NCBI GenBank assembly: GCA_904066235.2
Contig: CAJFCV020000001.1
Coordinates: 14,255,291-14,319,290, forward strand
Source: Bursaphelenchus xylophilus
Taxonomy: Eukaryota > Nematoda > Chromadorea > Rhabditida > Aphelenchoididae
DNA: 64,000 nt
Reading direction: 5' to 3'
Shown here: piece after piece, positions 34,240 through 50,340 of the stretch
Layout of the letters: each line of letters starts with the position of its first letter
Position numbering within the stretch: the first letter of the stretch is position 1
Translations under genes and position numbers: made by a program
Notes under the pieces: generated by a model
Databases searched by the model: none
What the model was told of the DNA's origin: nothing
The model's input: the letters and a program-made list of their open reading frames with translations, nothing else

Positions 34240-35230
34240 ATTGCACCGTGCAATTTTATTTTTTTGGGATTTTGCACAGTGCAAAACGAGCGACAACTTT
34301 TTTCCCATTGCACGGTGCAAATTTATTTTTTGGGAATTCCGCACAGTGCAGTGTAAACTTTGTCGAGGTTTTCATTGCACAGTGCAACATGAGCGACAAC
34401 TTTTCTGCCATTGCACCGTGCAATTTTATTTTTTTGGGATTTTGCACAGTGCACTGGAAATTTCGTTGAGGTTTTGATTGCACAGTGCAAAATGAGCGAC
34501 AACTTTTTTCCCATTGCACGGTGCAAATTTATTTTTTGGGAATTTTGCACAGTGCACTTGAAATTTCGTCGCGTTTTCATTGCACAGTGCAAAATGAGCG
34601 ACAACTTTTTTCTCATTGCACGGTGCAAATTTATTTTTTGGGAATTTCGCACAGTGCAGTGGAATTTTCGTCGGGTTTTCATTGCACCGTGCAAAACGAG
34701 CGACAAGTTTTTTCCCATTGCACCGTGCAAATTTATTTTTTGGGAATTTTGCACAGTGCAGTGGAATTTTCGTCGCATTTTCATTGCACCGTGCAAAATG
34801 AGCGACAACTTTTTTTCCATTGCACGGTGCAAATTTATTTTTTGGGAATTTTGCACAGTGCAGTGGAATTTTCGTCGCGTTTTCATTGCACTGTGCAAAT
34901 TCATTTGTTTTCTGGGTATTTCGCACAGTGCAGTCAGGACTTTTCCCGGTTTTTGTCTCTGCACGGTGCACATTGGAAATTTGAAACTTCCGCACAGTGC
35001 AAAGACATCTTACTGCCTTTTTTGTCGCACTGTGCAACCTGAGTTTTTCCCATGCACCGTGCAGTTTGAACTTTCGGAATTTTCGCACCGTGCAATGGAA
35101 ATTTCCAAACTTTTTTGTCGCACAGTGCAAAATAAGCGACAATTTTTTTGCACAGTGCAGTCTAATTTTTCTATATTTTTCCGTTGCACTGTGCGAAAAA
35201 TTCGAAAAAAAAATTTTTCACTGTGCATTT
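34240..35230. repeat. GCACNGTGC array with 102-103-bp unit
   Basis: Six higher-order units start with CATTGCACGGTGCAAATTTA (palindromes at 34310, 34413, 34516, 34618, 34720, 34822), each containing three sites and the phrase GAGCGACAACTTTTTT. A looser array continues to 35230. The long open frames on both strands are due to this repeat. Confidence 0.92.
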
Positions 35231-35531
35231 TTTCGGGATTTTTATTCAAAAATATTATTTTTTATCCAAAATCAAGCATGATAAAGCTAAAATCGCCCTC
35301 CAAACATCTCAAATCATAATAAAATCCCCCGAAAATTTCCATACTAATAATTTTTCGCGTTGTAATTTTCGATTCCTCGTACGAAAAAAATATTTTTCCA
35401 TGTTTTATTTGCTCTGAATCAGTTTTTCTTGCTTTTTGAGCCCGCTCTTCCCCGTTTCAGCTCCCAAATCTGATATGCAAATACAAAATTCGGGAAATAT
35501 GTGATTGGGAAACGTGTCCGCAGGGCAAGAA

Positions 35532-38500
35532 ATGGTTCACAAAGACGCTTTCGTGCCGTTGGATGAGTTCCCGGAGGTGAAAAAAGCGAAGAATAAGGGA
35601 ATTAAGGGCCAGCTGTTGGACAAATTCAAGGTAAGGATTACTGTATTTTTTTTTAAATAATTTTTTTTGCGCTAGCCGGCCCAAACCTTCAGAAGTTCTG
35701 AACAACAACTTTTTCTTCATTTTTTTCAAATTTTAGCCAAATCCGAAAAATCAGGGCCATTTTATACGCCTAAATATGTTTTATCGTATAAAATGTCTCA
35801 CGCCTTCAATTCTGGAGTGATTCTTTGGTTGTTTGATGATTCTGCAAGAAAATATTCTGATCTATCCTTCTAACGCAGGTTTTATCAAATTTTTTTAGTC
35901 AGAGATATTTTATACGTAGAAACATGTTTGATGGTATAAAATGTCTTACTTGTCATGCAGCCATACGAAAAGAGCTGCACTTGATAAAATACGGCATTTC
36001 TAAGTAATTGCTACTTAATTTTTGTGAATTTCTTCACGGTTGACCACCTTCTACGATGAAACATGTTTTTTCGTATAACGTGTCACAGAATAGTCATGTG
36101 TCTAAAAAAATTATGTTAACACGGTAAAATATGGCTGTCATCAAGTAGCTAAATTAAATTTTCCAAGATTTTTGGTCTCGGACATCTTATACGATGAAAC
36201 ATGTTTACTGGTATAAAATGTCTTCAGATAAAACACGAATATGGCACTATCGTATTTTACCACTTTTCAGCCTTAAAACTTCCCTATTTCAGAATATCCA
36301 GACCAGATTTTCACGGGATCTCCCCGCCGAACCAGTCCGCGCTCCATTAGCAAGGCCAGAAGAGAGTCGAGAATGCTCTGTAGCTTCTTATTATTGTCAG
36401 ATCGAGGACACAACTGTCCGGGATGACCGAAAATCACCTCTAGCAAAATTGCGGAAACGGCTTTTGGCCAGAAATGATTTGGATCGGAAATTAATTCGAA
36501 TGAAAAGTGATGAACATCAGAGCAGAAGGCCTCACAATCTACGGCAAATGCAATCAAAAAGTGTGGATGATGATCTGGAAGGCTCCACCGATGAATAGTA
36601 TGTTGATTTTGGGTATTTTTGGCGATTTTATACGATCAAACATGTTTTGTCGTACAAAATGTCCACCGGACATTGAAACGGTGTAAAAATGGCTTTTATT
36701 GAGTTAATTTGGACATGTAATTCTTTTTAATCTGGAATTATTGGAATACGTTGTTCTATTGACGTTTTATACCATCAAACATGTTTTGTCGTATAAAATG
36801 TCCAAACCTTTCAACTATACAAAAATTTGCTTATCGATGACTTGGAATGAACATATCCTGTCATATTTCAAAATATTTTGTTTATGAGCCGATTAGCAGA
36901 CATTTTATACGCTAAAACATGTTTGGACATATAAAATGTCATAACTGAAAGATTTTAAAATATTTTTATCCTTTCCTAGCCATTAATTGGCCGCCTAGAG
37001 CTTTGTCTCGCTATGAAAGACAATACTTTGCTAAAACCCTTGATTAAGACATTTTATACGAGAAAACATGTTTGATCGTATAAAATGTCGGGGATTGCCG
37101 AAACATGCCACAATGTTGATTTTTTCAGCACCGAGATTCCAATGGATCTGTCGATTCAAAGTTCGCCGCCTGACGTCGTATCTCATCGCTCAAATCGCCC
37201 CACTGCACCTCGTCCCCGCTCTCTGGACAAATTGCCGCCGGTCCCGAACGGAAAACATCGAATAATGGAGCGGAAGATACTCTCCGGATCATATCAAATC
37301 CGAGTAGTACGACGACCACATTCGTTGGACTTGGAGCGGCGAGAGATGACGGCAAATTCGTGGCAAAGCCAGACAAGCGCTGTCACCGAGGATTTCAGAG
37401 ATTATAGGTAAATTTTGGGCGATTTTCTGGGTACTAAACGTCTTAGTTTCGGCTAAAGACATCAGGGATCATCATTTAGCAATTGGATTTTGAATTGCAA
37501 GGCTGGGAGACATGTTATACGATAAAATATGTTTCATCGTATAAGATGTCTGTAAGCCGCAAAGAGCTAAAAGATGGAGAGTTTTCCTCTAGTACACGCT
37601 ATTCTTTGATAAAACAAAAAAATTTGCATAACGTTGGACATTTTATACGACCAAACATGCTTCATCGTATAACTTGTCCCACAGCGCTTGTTCAATATAA
37701 AATGCCTGAAGATTTGTAACTTATTTATCAGCAGTACAGAAAAAGCCAAATTTTAAAACCATAAGCCGTTTAGGAGACATTTTATACGACCAAACATTTT
37801 TCATCGTATAACTTGTCGTTCATCATCTGTTCTCGATTTTTTAGAGACGGAATCTTCGACGATATCTATGACGAAGTTTACGAGGAAAAATCAAAGCCTA
37901 AGGCCACCGTGGAGCCCATGAAAACCCCAAAAATACCAATTGAAAAGCCGGCTGTCACTAAAAACGAGCGAAAATTGGAAGATGTTCTGGAAGATGAGGA
38001 GCCGGAAGAACAATTTGTCGATGTCATCATGCGAAAACCGGAGGAGAAATCGATTTATCGGCTGAATTTGAGGCCAACGGAAAAAGTGGACATTGAAGTT
38101 GGCCAGGAAAATCAAAAAATTTCGTTGGAGAATGGTAAATTGAAGCATTTTTTTGTGTATTAAAATACGTATTTTACAATTTAAAACCAATCGCTGCACC
38201 GTGCAAACAAAGTTTTTCCGACTGCACTGTGCAGTTTTTATTTTGCTCAATTTTGCACCGTGCAGTAAAAAAAATTTGGAAATTTTTTTTTGCACTGTGC
38301 AAACTTCAATTTCGTTACGTCTTGCACAGTGCAGACCGAAAATTTGTCGCCACTGCACCGTGCAACAAACCGGTTTTTCCACTGCACTGTGCGGTTTTTA
38401 TTTTTCTCAATTTTGCACCGTGCAGTCAAAATTTTTGGCGATTTCTTTTCTGCACTGTGCGAACTTCAGTTTCGTTACATTTTGCACAGTGCAGACCGAA

Positions 38501-40944
38501 AATTTGTCGCCGCTGCACTGTGCAACAAACTGGTTTTACACTGCACTGTGCGAATTTATTCCTTTTTTCTAATTGCACTGTGCGATACAAAAGCAAAAAA
38601 TGGCGCAAAAATTTTTTTTTGGGGTCTTTAATTTTCTAAAATTTGAATTGCAGCTCAAACCAAGTCGAATAACGACGCAACTGAAGACTTTGAGAACACC
38701 GAAAATGATTTGGACAGTAAAATCTACAATTATGAGTGTTACAGTCCGACGCAAACCGCATTTTCCGGAGCTTCGACGAGAACAAGAACCAACAGTGAGA
38801 CTTCGAGCATGATCAGTAATCTGGTAGGCCAAAACCTCAATTTTTCGCAAAAATTTCTTCTGCACAGTGCGAAAAAACTCGATTTTTTCAGCCCGATCCC
38901 TCGATTCCGGATGTCGATGAAGACGGTGTGGAATGGATTCACACGTGCCCAATTGTCACCACAAGGCTTATAAAGCAGGATTTGAACAAGTTTTATCCTC
39001 GTATTCTGCCGTACGGCATGTTATTGCGATGTGACAAGGGCTTTGTAAATATGCCAATTACCGAGTATTTTGTTATATGGAGTAATGGATATGTTGCGAT
39101 GGGAATCATCAAGGATATTGAGGGATATGAAGGTCGGTTTTGAGAGATTTACGAGCTTTGGAGACGGGTTATACGATCAAACGTGTTTCATCGTATAAAA
39201 AGTCGCCAGGCGTACAGAAATTTTTAACTATCTGTATTTTGATAAGACATTGCACTTGACAGTCGTTTTTTGTAATAGCGACGCTACAGCGACAAGTTAT
39301 ACGATGAAACATGTTTCATCGTATAAAAAGTCGCCAGGGCGTCCAAAAACTTTAAACTTGTTGTATTTTGGTGACATATCACATTTGACTGTCGTTTTTA
39401 TAATAACAACATGAAAGCGACAAGTTATACGACAAAACATGTTTCATCGTATAACATGGTTCTGACGACTTAAATATTAAAAATTTTGACTGAGACTTGT
39501 CACATTTAACGTATTTATTATTCTTAAAGTGATTTATGTATGTAAAAAGTTAAGCGACAAGTTATACGATCAAACCGGTTTCATCGTATAAAATGTCCCC
39601 CGCTAAAATCTGAAGTCAGATTTTAATTTCAGGTCAACCAGTGAGTATTCAAGTTGGCAATTTTCATTGCTCAAAGGCAGGCGATCTTTTCGTCGGCTGC
39701 ACTGTGCAAGTCTCCCGTTACAGTAATGTAAAAATCAACGGGAAAGTCCGAAAACTAGTGCACCCCGAAGACTTCACCTTCGAGGATTTGAGTGATCAAA
39801 GCGGAATCCCAAAGCCCCAAGCGTTCGCCGTGAAATGGTCGATAAAAAGGGAGAATCAACCCGAACTGCTGAGGCACTTGGGGAAGATCGAGGAATTTCG
39901 CTTCGCCCAGCGGAAAAATGGAAGAGGATTTCGATTATTTGGGGTGGTTATGGACTCCGAGAACATGCAAAAGCATTTGGTAAAGGACGACAACTTTCCT
40001 GGATACATAAAAGGCGGGTTTTTCGGGTTTTCGAAAACCGCACTGTGCGGAGAAAAGTTTTGAGAATTTTGCACGGTGCAAGGGGAAATCGGATTATTTT
40101 TACAATTTTATATTGTAAATTGGAAGCATTTGATGATGCTTGCCTGAAAAAAATTCTCTAGAATCATCGTTGCACAGTGCAATATCCATTTTTTCAAACT
40201 GCACAGTGCAGTTTAATGTTTTGCAATTTTTGCACGGTGCAAGAGAAAATAAGATTATTTTTGAAGCTAGATAATATTGGAGAACCATTTCAAACCATAT
40301 TTGCAATTCTCATAATTTTTCGATATGTTGCACAGTGCAAATTTCGACTTTTTTCAAACTGCACAGTGCAATTTAAAGTTTTGCAATTTTTGCACGGTGC
40401 AATAGACAGTACGGTTATTTTTGAAGCTAGATAATATTGGAGGACCATTTCAAACCATACTTGCAATTCTCATAATTTTTCGATATGTTGCACAGTGCAA
40501 ATTTCGAGTTTTTTCAACCTGCACAGTGCGGTTTAAAATTTTGCAATTTTTGCACGGTGCATGGGAAATTCGGAAAACTTTTTTTGGCCACACGATTTTC
40601 AGGCCAGGTAAAATAATTTTATTTCATTTTCAATACTATTCAATTCTTTTGCACTGTGCAATTCCGATTTCTTTTCATTGCACCGTGCAGAATTTTACAA
40701 GCTGAAAATTTTATTTTTCCTTGCGAATTTTGATGTCCAATCTAAAATAGAACAATTTTCAGAGCCCTTAAAAGTTGGAGAGCCAGTAGTTTTGACGTTC
40801 GCTCGTCTGCCCGTCCCCTATTGTCATGTGAAATGTGAATTTAATGATCTCATCTTGCCCGAATGGTGTCAGCGGCTGGATAAAACGCTGTTGACCCGCG
40901 AACCTCTCGACTTTTTCCTCACCGTGGACACCCATTATGTATAA
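35532..40944 (+). CDS. unrecognised protein, 8 exons, about 636 aa
   Basis: Exons: 35532-35630, 36293-36597, 37129-37407, 37845-38134, 38654-38823, 38892-39132, 39633-39979, 40765-40944. The ATG follows an in-frame stop and a strong TTTCAG at 35455-35460, a likely trans-splice acceptor. The N-terminal two thirds are charged and low-complexity (basic, Arg/Ser/Pro-rich, then acidic near EDVLEDEEPEEQFVDV). From about residue 390 a globular-looking part begins (EDGVEWIHTCPIVTTRLIKQ, ILPYGMLLRCDKGFVNMPIT, VGCTVQVSRYSN, FTFEDLSDQSGIPKPQAFAV, PYCHVKCEFNDLILPEWCQR). No signal peptide. I do not recognise it; a nuclear or cytosolic scaffold is a guess. The last junction is uncertain: only a CAGAG|CCC acceptor keeps the frame with the TTG|GTAAAG donor. 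Intron 6 has a GTCGGT donor. AATAAA at 41003-41008. Confidence 0.72.
35755..36223. repeat. TTATACGA palindromes x4, intron 1 of unknown gene
   Basis: Starts near 35755, 35905, 36049 and 36180. Several arms have substitutions (ATACGCCTAAATATGTTTTA, TACTGGTATAAAATG), so this cluster is more diverged than others. Confidence 0.8.
36624..37090. repeat. TTATACGA palindromes x4, intron 2 of unknown gene
   Basis: Starts near 36624, 36762, 36897 and 37049. Arms are TTTTATACGATCAAACATGT and complement with scattered changes. Confidence 0.82.
37508..37818. repeat. TTATACGA palindromes x3, intron 3 of unknown gene
   Basis: Starts near 37508, 37636 and 37776. The right arms of the last two read TCGTATAACTTGTC instead of TCGTATAAAATGTC. 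Confidence 0.82.
38190..38590. repeat. GCACNGTGC array, intron 4 of unknown gene
   Basis: About thirteen sites. A unit of 159 bp repeats: AATTTGTCGCC.CTGCAC.GTGCAACAAAC has its palindrome at 38355 and 38514. Confidence 0.88.
39162..39597. repeat. TTATACGA palindromes x4, intron 6 of unknown gene
   Basis: Starts near 39162, 39290, 39418 and 39552, so spacing is 128, 128 and 134 bp. The outer flanks here read GACAAGTTATACGA rather than GACATTTTATACGA. Confidence 0.88.
40045..40690. repeat. GCACNGTGC array with 160-bp period, intron 7 of unknown gene
   Basis: The phrase TTTTGCAATTTTTGCACGGTGC and relatives place palindromes at 40071, 40232, 40392 and 40552 (161, 160, 160 bp). The 100-bp spacer GAAGCTAGATAATATTGGAG... 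is well conserved between two units. Confidence 0.9.
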
Positions 40945-41104
40945 TATTGCCCAAATTTAAGATTATTATTCAAATTTTTTATAAATTTTTCCGTTTATTT
41001 CGAATAAAATTACAATTCTATACTCTATATAACATAATGTTGTTGGGGAAAATATTAGGTAACTTAAATGTATATGTTGGGTAGAACAGGGAAATTGCTC
41101 TTAT

Positions 41105-41795
41105 TTAGCGCGTTGCACGGTGCAATCGGCGAAAGGCTTTGCTTGCACCGTGCAACGAAAAAAACGTTCCGCCGCACGGTGCAGCGGCGACAAATTTTCG
41201 GTCTGCACTGTGCGAAACGCAAAGAAATTGTTTGTTTTGCACAGTGCAAAAGAAAAAATCGCAAAATTTCGAATGCACTGTGCAAAAACTAGACGAAAGA
41301 AAAACTGCACTGTGCAACGAAAAAAGTGTTCGTTGCACGGTGCAGCGGCGACAAATGTTCGGTCTGCACTGTGCGAAACGCAAGCAAATCGTTTGTTTTG
41401 CACAGTGCAAAAGAAAAAATCTCAAAATTTCGACTGCACCGTGCGAAATTTTGAAAAAAAAAAACTGCACTGTGCGAAAGACAAATTCATCAAGATTTCG
41501 ATTGCACCGTGCAAAAATTGTCGCAAAATTTGGACAATGCGACAAAATAAAAATCTGCACTGTGCAAAGCAAAAAAATCGCGAAAAATTTTTCTGCACCG
41601 TGCATTTTTTAGAGAAGTAAAATTTGCACAGTGCAGTGGCAAATTTTGATTAAAATTCCGAGTGCACGGTGCAAAAATTGTCGCAAAATTTGCACTGTGC
41701 AAAAATTATCGCAAACTTTGCACTGTGCAAAAATTATCGCAAACTTTGCACTGTGCAAAAATTATCGCAAAATTTGCACTGTGCAAAAATCGGCA
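41105..41795. repeat. GCACNGTGC array between convergent genes
   Basis: About twenty-five sites. A 161-bp unit repeats (GCACGGTGCAGCGGCGACAAA at 41174 and 41335). Near 41670-41790 a shorter unit, GCACTGTGCAAAAATTATCG plus CAAACTTT, repeats about four times. It lies between the 3' ends of the unknown gene and GOLPH3. Confidence 0.88.
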
Positions 41796-41942
41796 AAAAT
41801 TTAAAATTACAGTATTCAAAAATGGACTTTAATTATCACTTTGACAATATTTTTGGGGGGTGTGGGTGGAAATGGGAGCGAATGAGGGCCCGTTTTATAA
41901 ACAAAAAAAAAAGTTTAGGTTACAAAATAGGTACTGATTAGC

Positions 41943-45299
<3,357 letters not shown>

Positions 45300-45544
45300 G
45301 GTCTGAAAATCGAGTAGAAATGAGTCAATTTGAAAATTGAACTGAAAATTGAAGGGAAAAATAGTCACAAACTCGAATTATAAATAAAAATCGAAAATGT
45401 GAAAAAAATGAAAATTTCGCAAAAATTCGGCAAAAAAATCGGCCAAAAAATTCTGTGTCAAAATATCAAATACCAGCCATCAAATATCACTGAGCAAACG
45501 ACAGAAAAATCGCACATTGCAACAGTCAAAAAGCGCCACAATTT

Positions 45545-46115
45545 TTTCCCGCACCGTGCGAAAAAAAAAGTTTTGACTGCACTGTGCAAAACTTAGAAAA
45601 ATGAAAACTGCACAGTGCGAAGGAGAAATTTGTCAACATTTTGATTGCACCGTGCAAAAAATTGTCGCAAAAGTTGCACAATGCGACAAAAATAAAAATC
45701 TGCACTGTGCAAGAGCAAAAAATCGCGAAAATTTTCTCTGCACCGTGCAAAATTCGAAAAAATAAAACCTGCACAGTGCAGTCGCAAACTTGCACTAAAA
45801 TTCCGAGCGCACCGTGCAAAAATTATCGCAAGATTTGCACTGTGCAAAAAGCTCCAAACCATTGCACTGTGCAAACCTCGGCATTTTTTGCACAGTGCAA
45901 AATCGAATTAACTTTTCGCACAGTGCATTTTTTGAGAGAAATAAAATCTGCACAGTGCAATCACAAATTCCCACTAAAATTCCAAGCGCACCGTGCAAAA
46001 ATTATCGCAAGTTTTGCACTGTGCAAAAAGCTTCAAACTTTCGCACTGTGCGAAAAACTAAAATTTTTGCACAGTGCAAAATTTTATGAACCTTTTGCAC
46101 AGTGCAGTAGACGCA
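45545..46115. repeat. GCACNGTGC array upstream of GOLPH3
   Basis: About twenty sites. The unit GCACCGTGCAAAAATTATCGC starts at 45647 (variant), 45809 and 45988, giving spacings of 162 and 179 bp, each followed by a palindrome and CAGTCGCAAA-type text. Confidence 0.85.
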
Positions 46116-48089
46116 AAATTGGTTCCAAATCTTAGTTAATCCTCCCAAACCCCCAAAAAAATTTTTTTCGAGTCCTAAATCGCCTAAAATACTCCCTAAA
46201 CTAACAACTTTTTGCCAATTCTACCAAATTTTTAGTACTTTGCATGGAGAATCAAGTAAAACGTTTATTTTTTTTAGAATCCACGTATGAAAAGCCTTTT
46301 TTTGGGGCCTAACAACGAGACGAGAGGAGAGGGGCCTTCGTTTCCCCCATAGGGTTGTTTTTTCGCGTTGGTTCGCCACGTAGAAAACCGTCAAAGAGCC
46401 GCTATTCGAATCCAAATTATATTCATAATCGACTCGTGGGGAAAATTTCATGGACTGGGATACAAACGAAGGGAGAATTACATAGTAAATGAAAAAAAAA
46501 TTAAAAATTTGACAAAATCTGGCAAAAAAATCTCAAAAAATGAGCAAAATTGCAAATGAAATAATTCAATGGTAAATCATAAAGGTAAAATACGCATTTT
46601 TTAATGACCAATCGAAAATGATAAAAATTTAATATTTTTAACAAAAAATCTCAATTTTTTCAAAAACCAAAAATAAAAATCATCATTTTCACTCATTATT
46701 TAAACCTTTACACCTATTCAAGTCTATACACAACAATTTTTCGACAAAATTCAAAAAAAAATTATATTGATTTAGGTATAAAAATTGAAAATTTTTACAT
46801 TTTCTCATCGAAAAAACTATACATTTTTGTGTGACATGACACAATAAAGCTTATTCTTTATCGACAAACACATTACAGACATTTTCATCAAAAATATTTG
46901 CCAAAAACCCCAAATTATTACCTAAATTAATATAATTTTTTGCTCAAAACCCTAAAAATACTTCCAAAACCAGCTCCACAGAGCCTCAAATCTCCCAAAA
47001 TGGTCCAAACATCCTATTAGAATGCACCAAACAATTATCAGAGTTCAGAATTCGACGTTAAGTAGAGGTTATTGCTGACGGAAAAAGAAATAACCTTCAA
47101 GAAAACGGGGCGACGCCATTAACGTCTTCGCCGATTTACACTCGGATTTTTTGTGTTTTCAGGTGGGATCAGTCGGAAAATTTGTCAAAACATTCGCCTC
47201 AACCTCAAAAATTTTATATTATTCATGGTGTCCGAGGCGAAATTTTGGTGTCAAATTGCAAAACCTGTTCGGATTTTTGGGCAAAACTAATTTTTTCAGA
47301 CCTTATCCAACTTTTTTAAGTCCTTTTAGACCAGAAATGATCAAAAAATTTAACATTTTTTCCCCGACCTCACCTAAAGTAATATAAATTTTTTTCCAAA
47401 AACGCCTCAATTTTCTATTTTACTACAAGATAAAATATCCTTTATGATTCTAATCGCTTTAAAACTAATTTCAAGCCCAAAAATCGCTTGAAATCACCAA
47501 AAATCATCTAAAGTAATATAAAATTTTCTCTAGAACTGCAAAAAAGCCTTCAAATTCCAAATATTCTTGTAAAATACGAAGCTCCATAGCCAGCATGACC
47601 CATCAAAATCAATTTTTCACCCAAAAATTCCAAAAAAAAAATCAAAAAATCCAAAAATTTTCGTATATTCGATATAAACAAATGTCGAGGAGGAATAATC
47701 CCGAAATTCCCCGCACAAACAAAGATTCCCTTTCCGTGACTGGAGCCGGAAAAAAGGGGACTCTTTGGAGGGGCTTTTTGCGCTCGAAAAGCGGAGAAAA
47801 AAGCGAAGGAAAGGGGGGAGAGAAAGGGGAGCGAAGGGAAAAAATGAAAAGAGCCTGCAGATCCCGTGAATTCCAATGAATGACCCAGTCTTATTGTACG
47901 GAATACAATCAAATGTCTGTGGAAAAAAATATATTGTCCTTGGGAATGCAAAAACTCAAAATTTAGCCGATTTCAAAAGTGATTTTGATGAAAATCAAGG
48001 TAATAATGAGTCATAAATAGCTTACTAACCGTAGTGATACCATTGAAACTTCAAAATCCCTCATTTCAAATCTTAAAATCGACTTTGGA

Positions 48090-49290
48090 AAACCGCACAG
48101 TGCAGTAAAAAACTTTTGTCCAATGCACTGTGCAAAGCAGAAAAAATCGGAATTTTTTAATCCAAACCATCCTCACAGGTCCTAAATTATATACCAACGT
48201 CACTATCAGTCCTTATTCGGCAATACGAACTCAAAAAATGAATCACTTTTCCCATCGCACAGTGCAATTTCTAATCCTTCCGTTTGCACAGTGCAAAATT
48301 TAAAATTGGACAAACTGACCGTCCAAATCTATGCTCCAGTCCTAGGAGAAAGATTTCAGATCAACATCTACTTCTATCTCACAATAAAAGCATCAAAAAT
48401 CATCATTGTTTCCGTCGCACCGTGCAATTTCTAATCTTTCAGTTTGCACTGTGCAAAATCAAAAATTTCATAAACTAGACTGTCCAAAACTATACCCCAG
48501 TCCTTGGAGAAAAATTTCAGATCAACATCCACTCCTTTCTCACAGTAAAAGACTCAAAACAAATCAATTTTCCCATCGCACCGTGCAATTTCTATTTTTT
48601 TTCGTTTGCACTGTGCAAAGACGAAAAAATCTTAATTTTTTAATCCAAACTATCCTCACAGGTCCTAAATTATATACCAACGTCACTATCAGTCCTTATT
48701 CGGCAATACAAACTCAAAAAATGAATCAATTTTCCCATCGGACCGTGCAATTTCTATTTTTTTCGTTTGCACCGTGCAAAGCCAAAAAAATCTGAACTTT
48801 TTAATCCAAATAATCCTCACAGGTCCTCAATTATATCCCAAGATCTTTATCAGTCCTTACTCGGCCATATAAACTCAAAAAATGAATCCCTTTTCCCGTC
48901 GCACAGTGCGATTTCTCATTTTTGCCCTCTGCACTGTGCAAACTCAAAAATTTGACAAACTGAATGTCATAAACTACTCTCCAGTCCTATGAGAAAATTT
49001 TGAGATCTACATCCACTCCTTTCTCACAGTAAAACTCTCAAAACTAATCATTGTTTCCACCGCACAGTGCAATTTCTATTTTTTCCCTCTGCACCGTGCA
49101 AAGTAGAAAAGATCCGTACTTTTTAGTCCGAACAATCCTCACAGGTCCTAAACTATATCCCAAGATCAATATCAGTCTTTACTCGGCCATATAAACTCAA
49201 AAAATGAATCCCTTTTCCCGTCGCACAGTGCGATTTCTCATTTTTCCGTTTGCACAGTGCAAGTCCTCAAAACTTCAACTGCACAGTGCA
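48090..49290. repeat. 161-bp tandem array, two monomer classes
   Basis: The leading palindrome of each unit is at 48257, 48417, 48578, 48740 (one base altered), 48901, 49062 and 49223, i.e. 160-162 bp. Each unit has two GCACNGTGC sites about 30 bp apart followed by about 120 bp of spacer. Spacers fall into two classes: one with CAGTCCTAGGAGAAAGATTT, the other with AATCCTCACAGGTCCTAAAT. The classes occur in mixed order. Confidence 0.92.
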
Positions 49291-49582
49291 TCGAGTCCTC
49301 TGATACCCAGTGAAGCTCAAGTGGAACCGAAACAAGGCAAACCCACAATAAAACAAAGTGAAAAACGGGGGGAAAACTTCATAAAAAGAACATGGCATTA
49401 TACAATGACAATCCGGTCTCCGGCGGGGGGCTACTAATCTCTCCACGCATCGCACAGCCTAGCAACGTGTGTTCCACTTAACCATCCAACATATTCAATG
49501 ATAATTCCATATCCGTAACATCAAAAAACTTTGGAATAATCGAACTTTTCCCGAAAATTTGGCTAAATCAAGGTCAACTTAC

Positions 49583-49696
49583 AAAAAAAATTCGAACAAT
49601 TCGATATCCAACTAAAATTTTGGAGACAATTCCGCAAAAAAGGGATGTGAACGACAAAATAAACACCACGGGGATGCGTTCGATGGGGCGCAACAC
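49583..49696 (-). CDS. possible exon with membrane segment
   Basis: Between a TTTACACAG acceptor and a GTAAGT donor lies a frame of exactly 38 codons beginning VLRPIERIPVVFILSFTSLF, hydrophobic enough for a membrane segment. I could not connect it to other exons, so gene identity and even reality are open. Confidence 0.3.
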
Positions 49697-50164
49697 CTGT
49701 GTAAATAGCAAAAAAAAGCGACGTTGGACGAATTAAAAACTGAAAAAACTTTGCTCGAATCTCCATTTAATATGTTATATGCAAGACAATGGACTCTTAC
49801 AGACTACAGGGACCTCAAAAGTGACGCAAAAACATCAAAAATTAGACAAAATTTGGTCAAACATCATCTAAAGTAATATAAAAAAATCGCAGAAACATAC
49901 AAAATTACCTCAAAATGGCTCAAAAAGTATCACACATTAACTAAAAATTCAAAACACCTCATATTTCTTCCAAAATCGATCAAATTTACCTAAGATAATA
50001 TATAAAAAAAATCCCAAAAATCATACAAAATTACCTCAAAATGCCTCAAAAAGTATCACACATCCTTTAAAAATTCAAAACACCTCACATTTCTTCCAAA
50101 AATCGGCCAAATTCACCTAAAGTAATATAAAATTTACCTAAAGTAATATAAAAAAAATCCCAAA

Positions 50165-50340
50165 AATCATCTAAAACAATATCGACAGAGCCCAAAAAGC
50201 CCCAAAAAATATCGTAACTCCTCCACAAATCGCAAATCCACTTCAATTTTGCGAATATTCATCATTCCGAAGACTGAATTCGCATGATTCATATCGGATT
50301 CAAGTTTGCAGAAAAGGCGAAACTGGCTCTCCTGAAGAGT
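50165..50340 (-). CDS. possible exon of unknown gene
   Basis: The minus strand carries an open stretch starting MTWGTLQESQFRLFCKLESD with protein-like composition (MMNIRKIEVDLRFVEELRYF). Splice partners are not evident. It may belong with the exon at 49583-49696, which lies downstream on the same strand. Confidence 0.25.
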
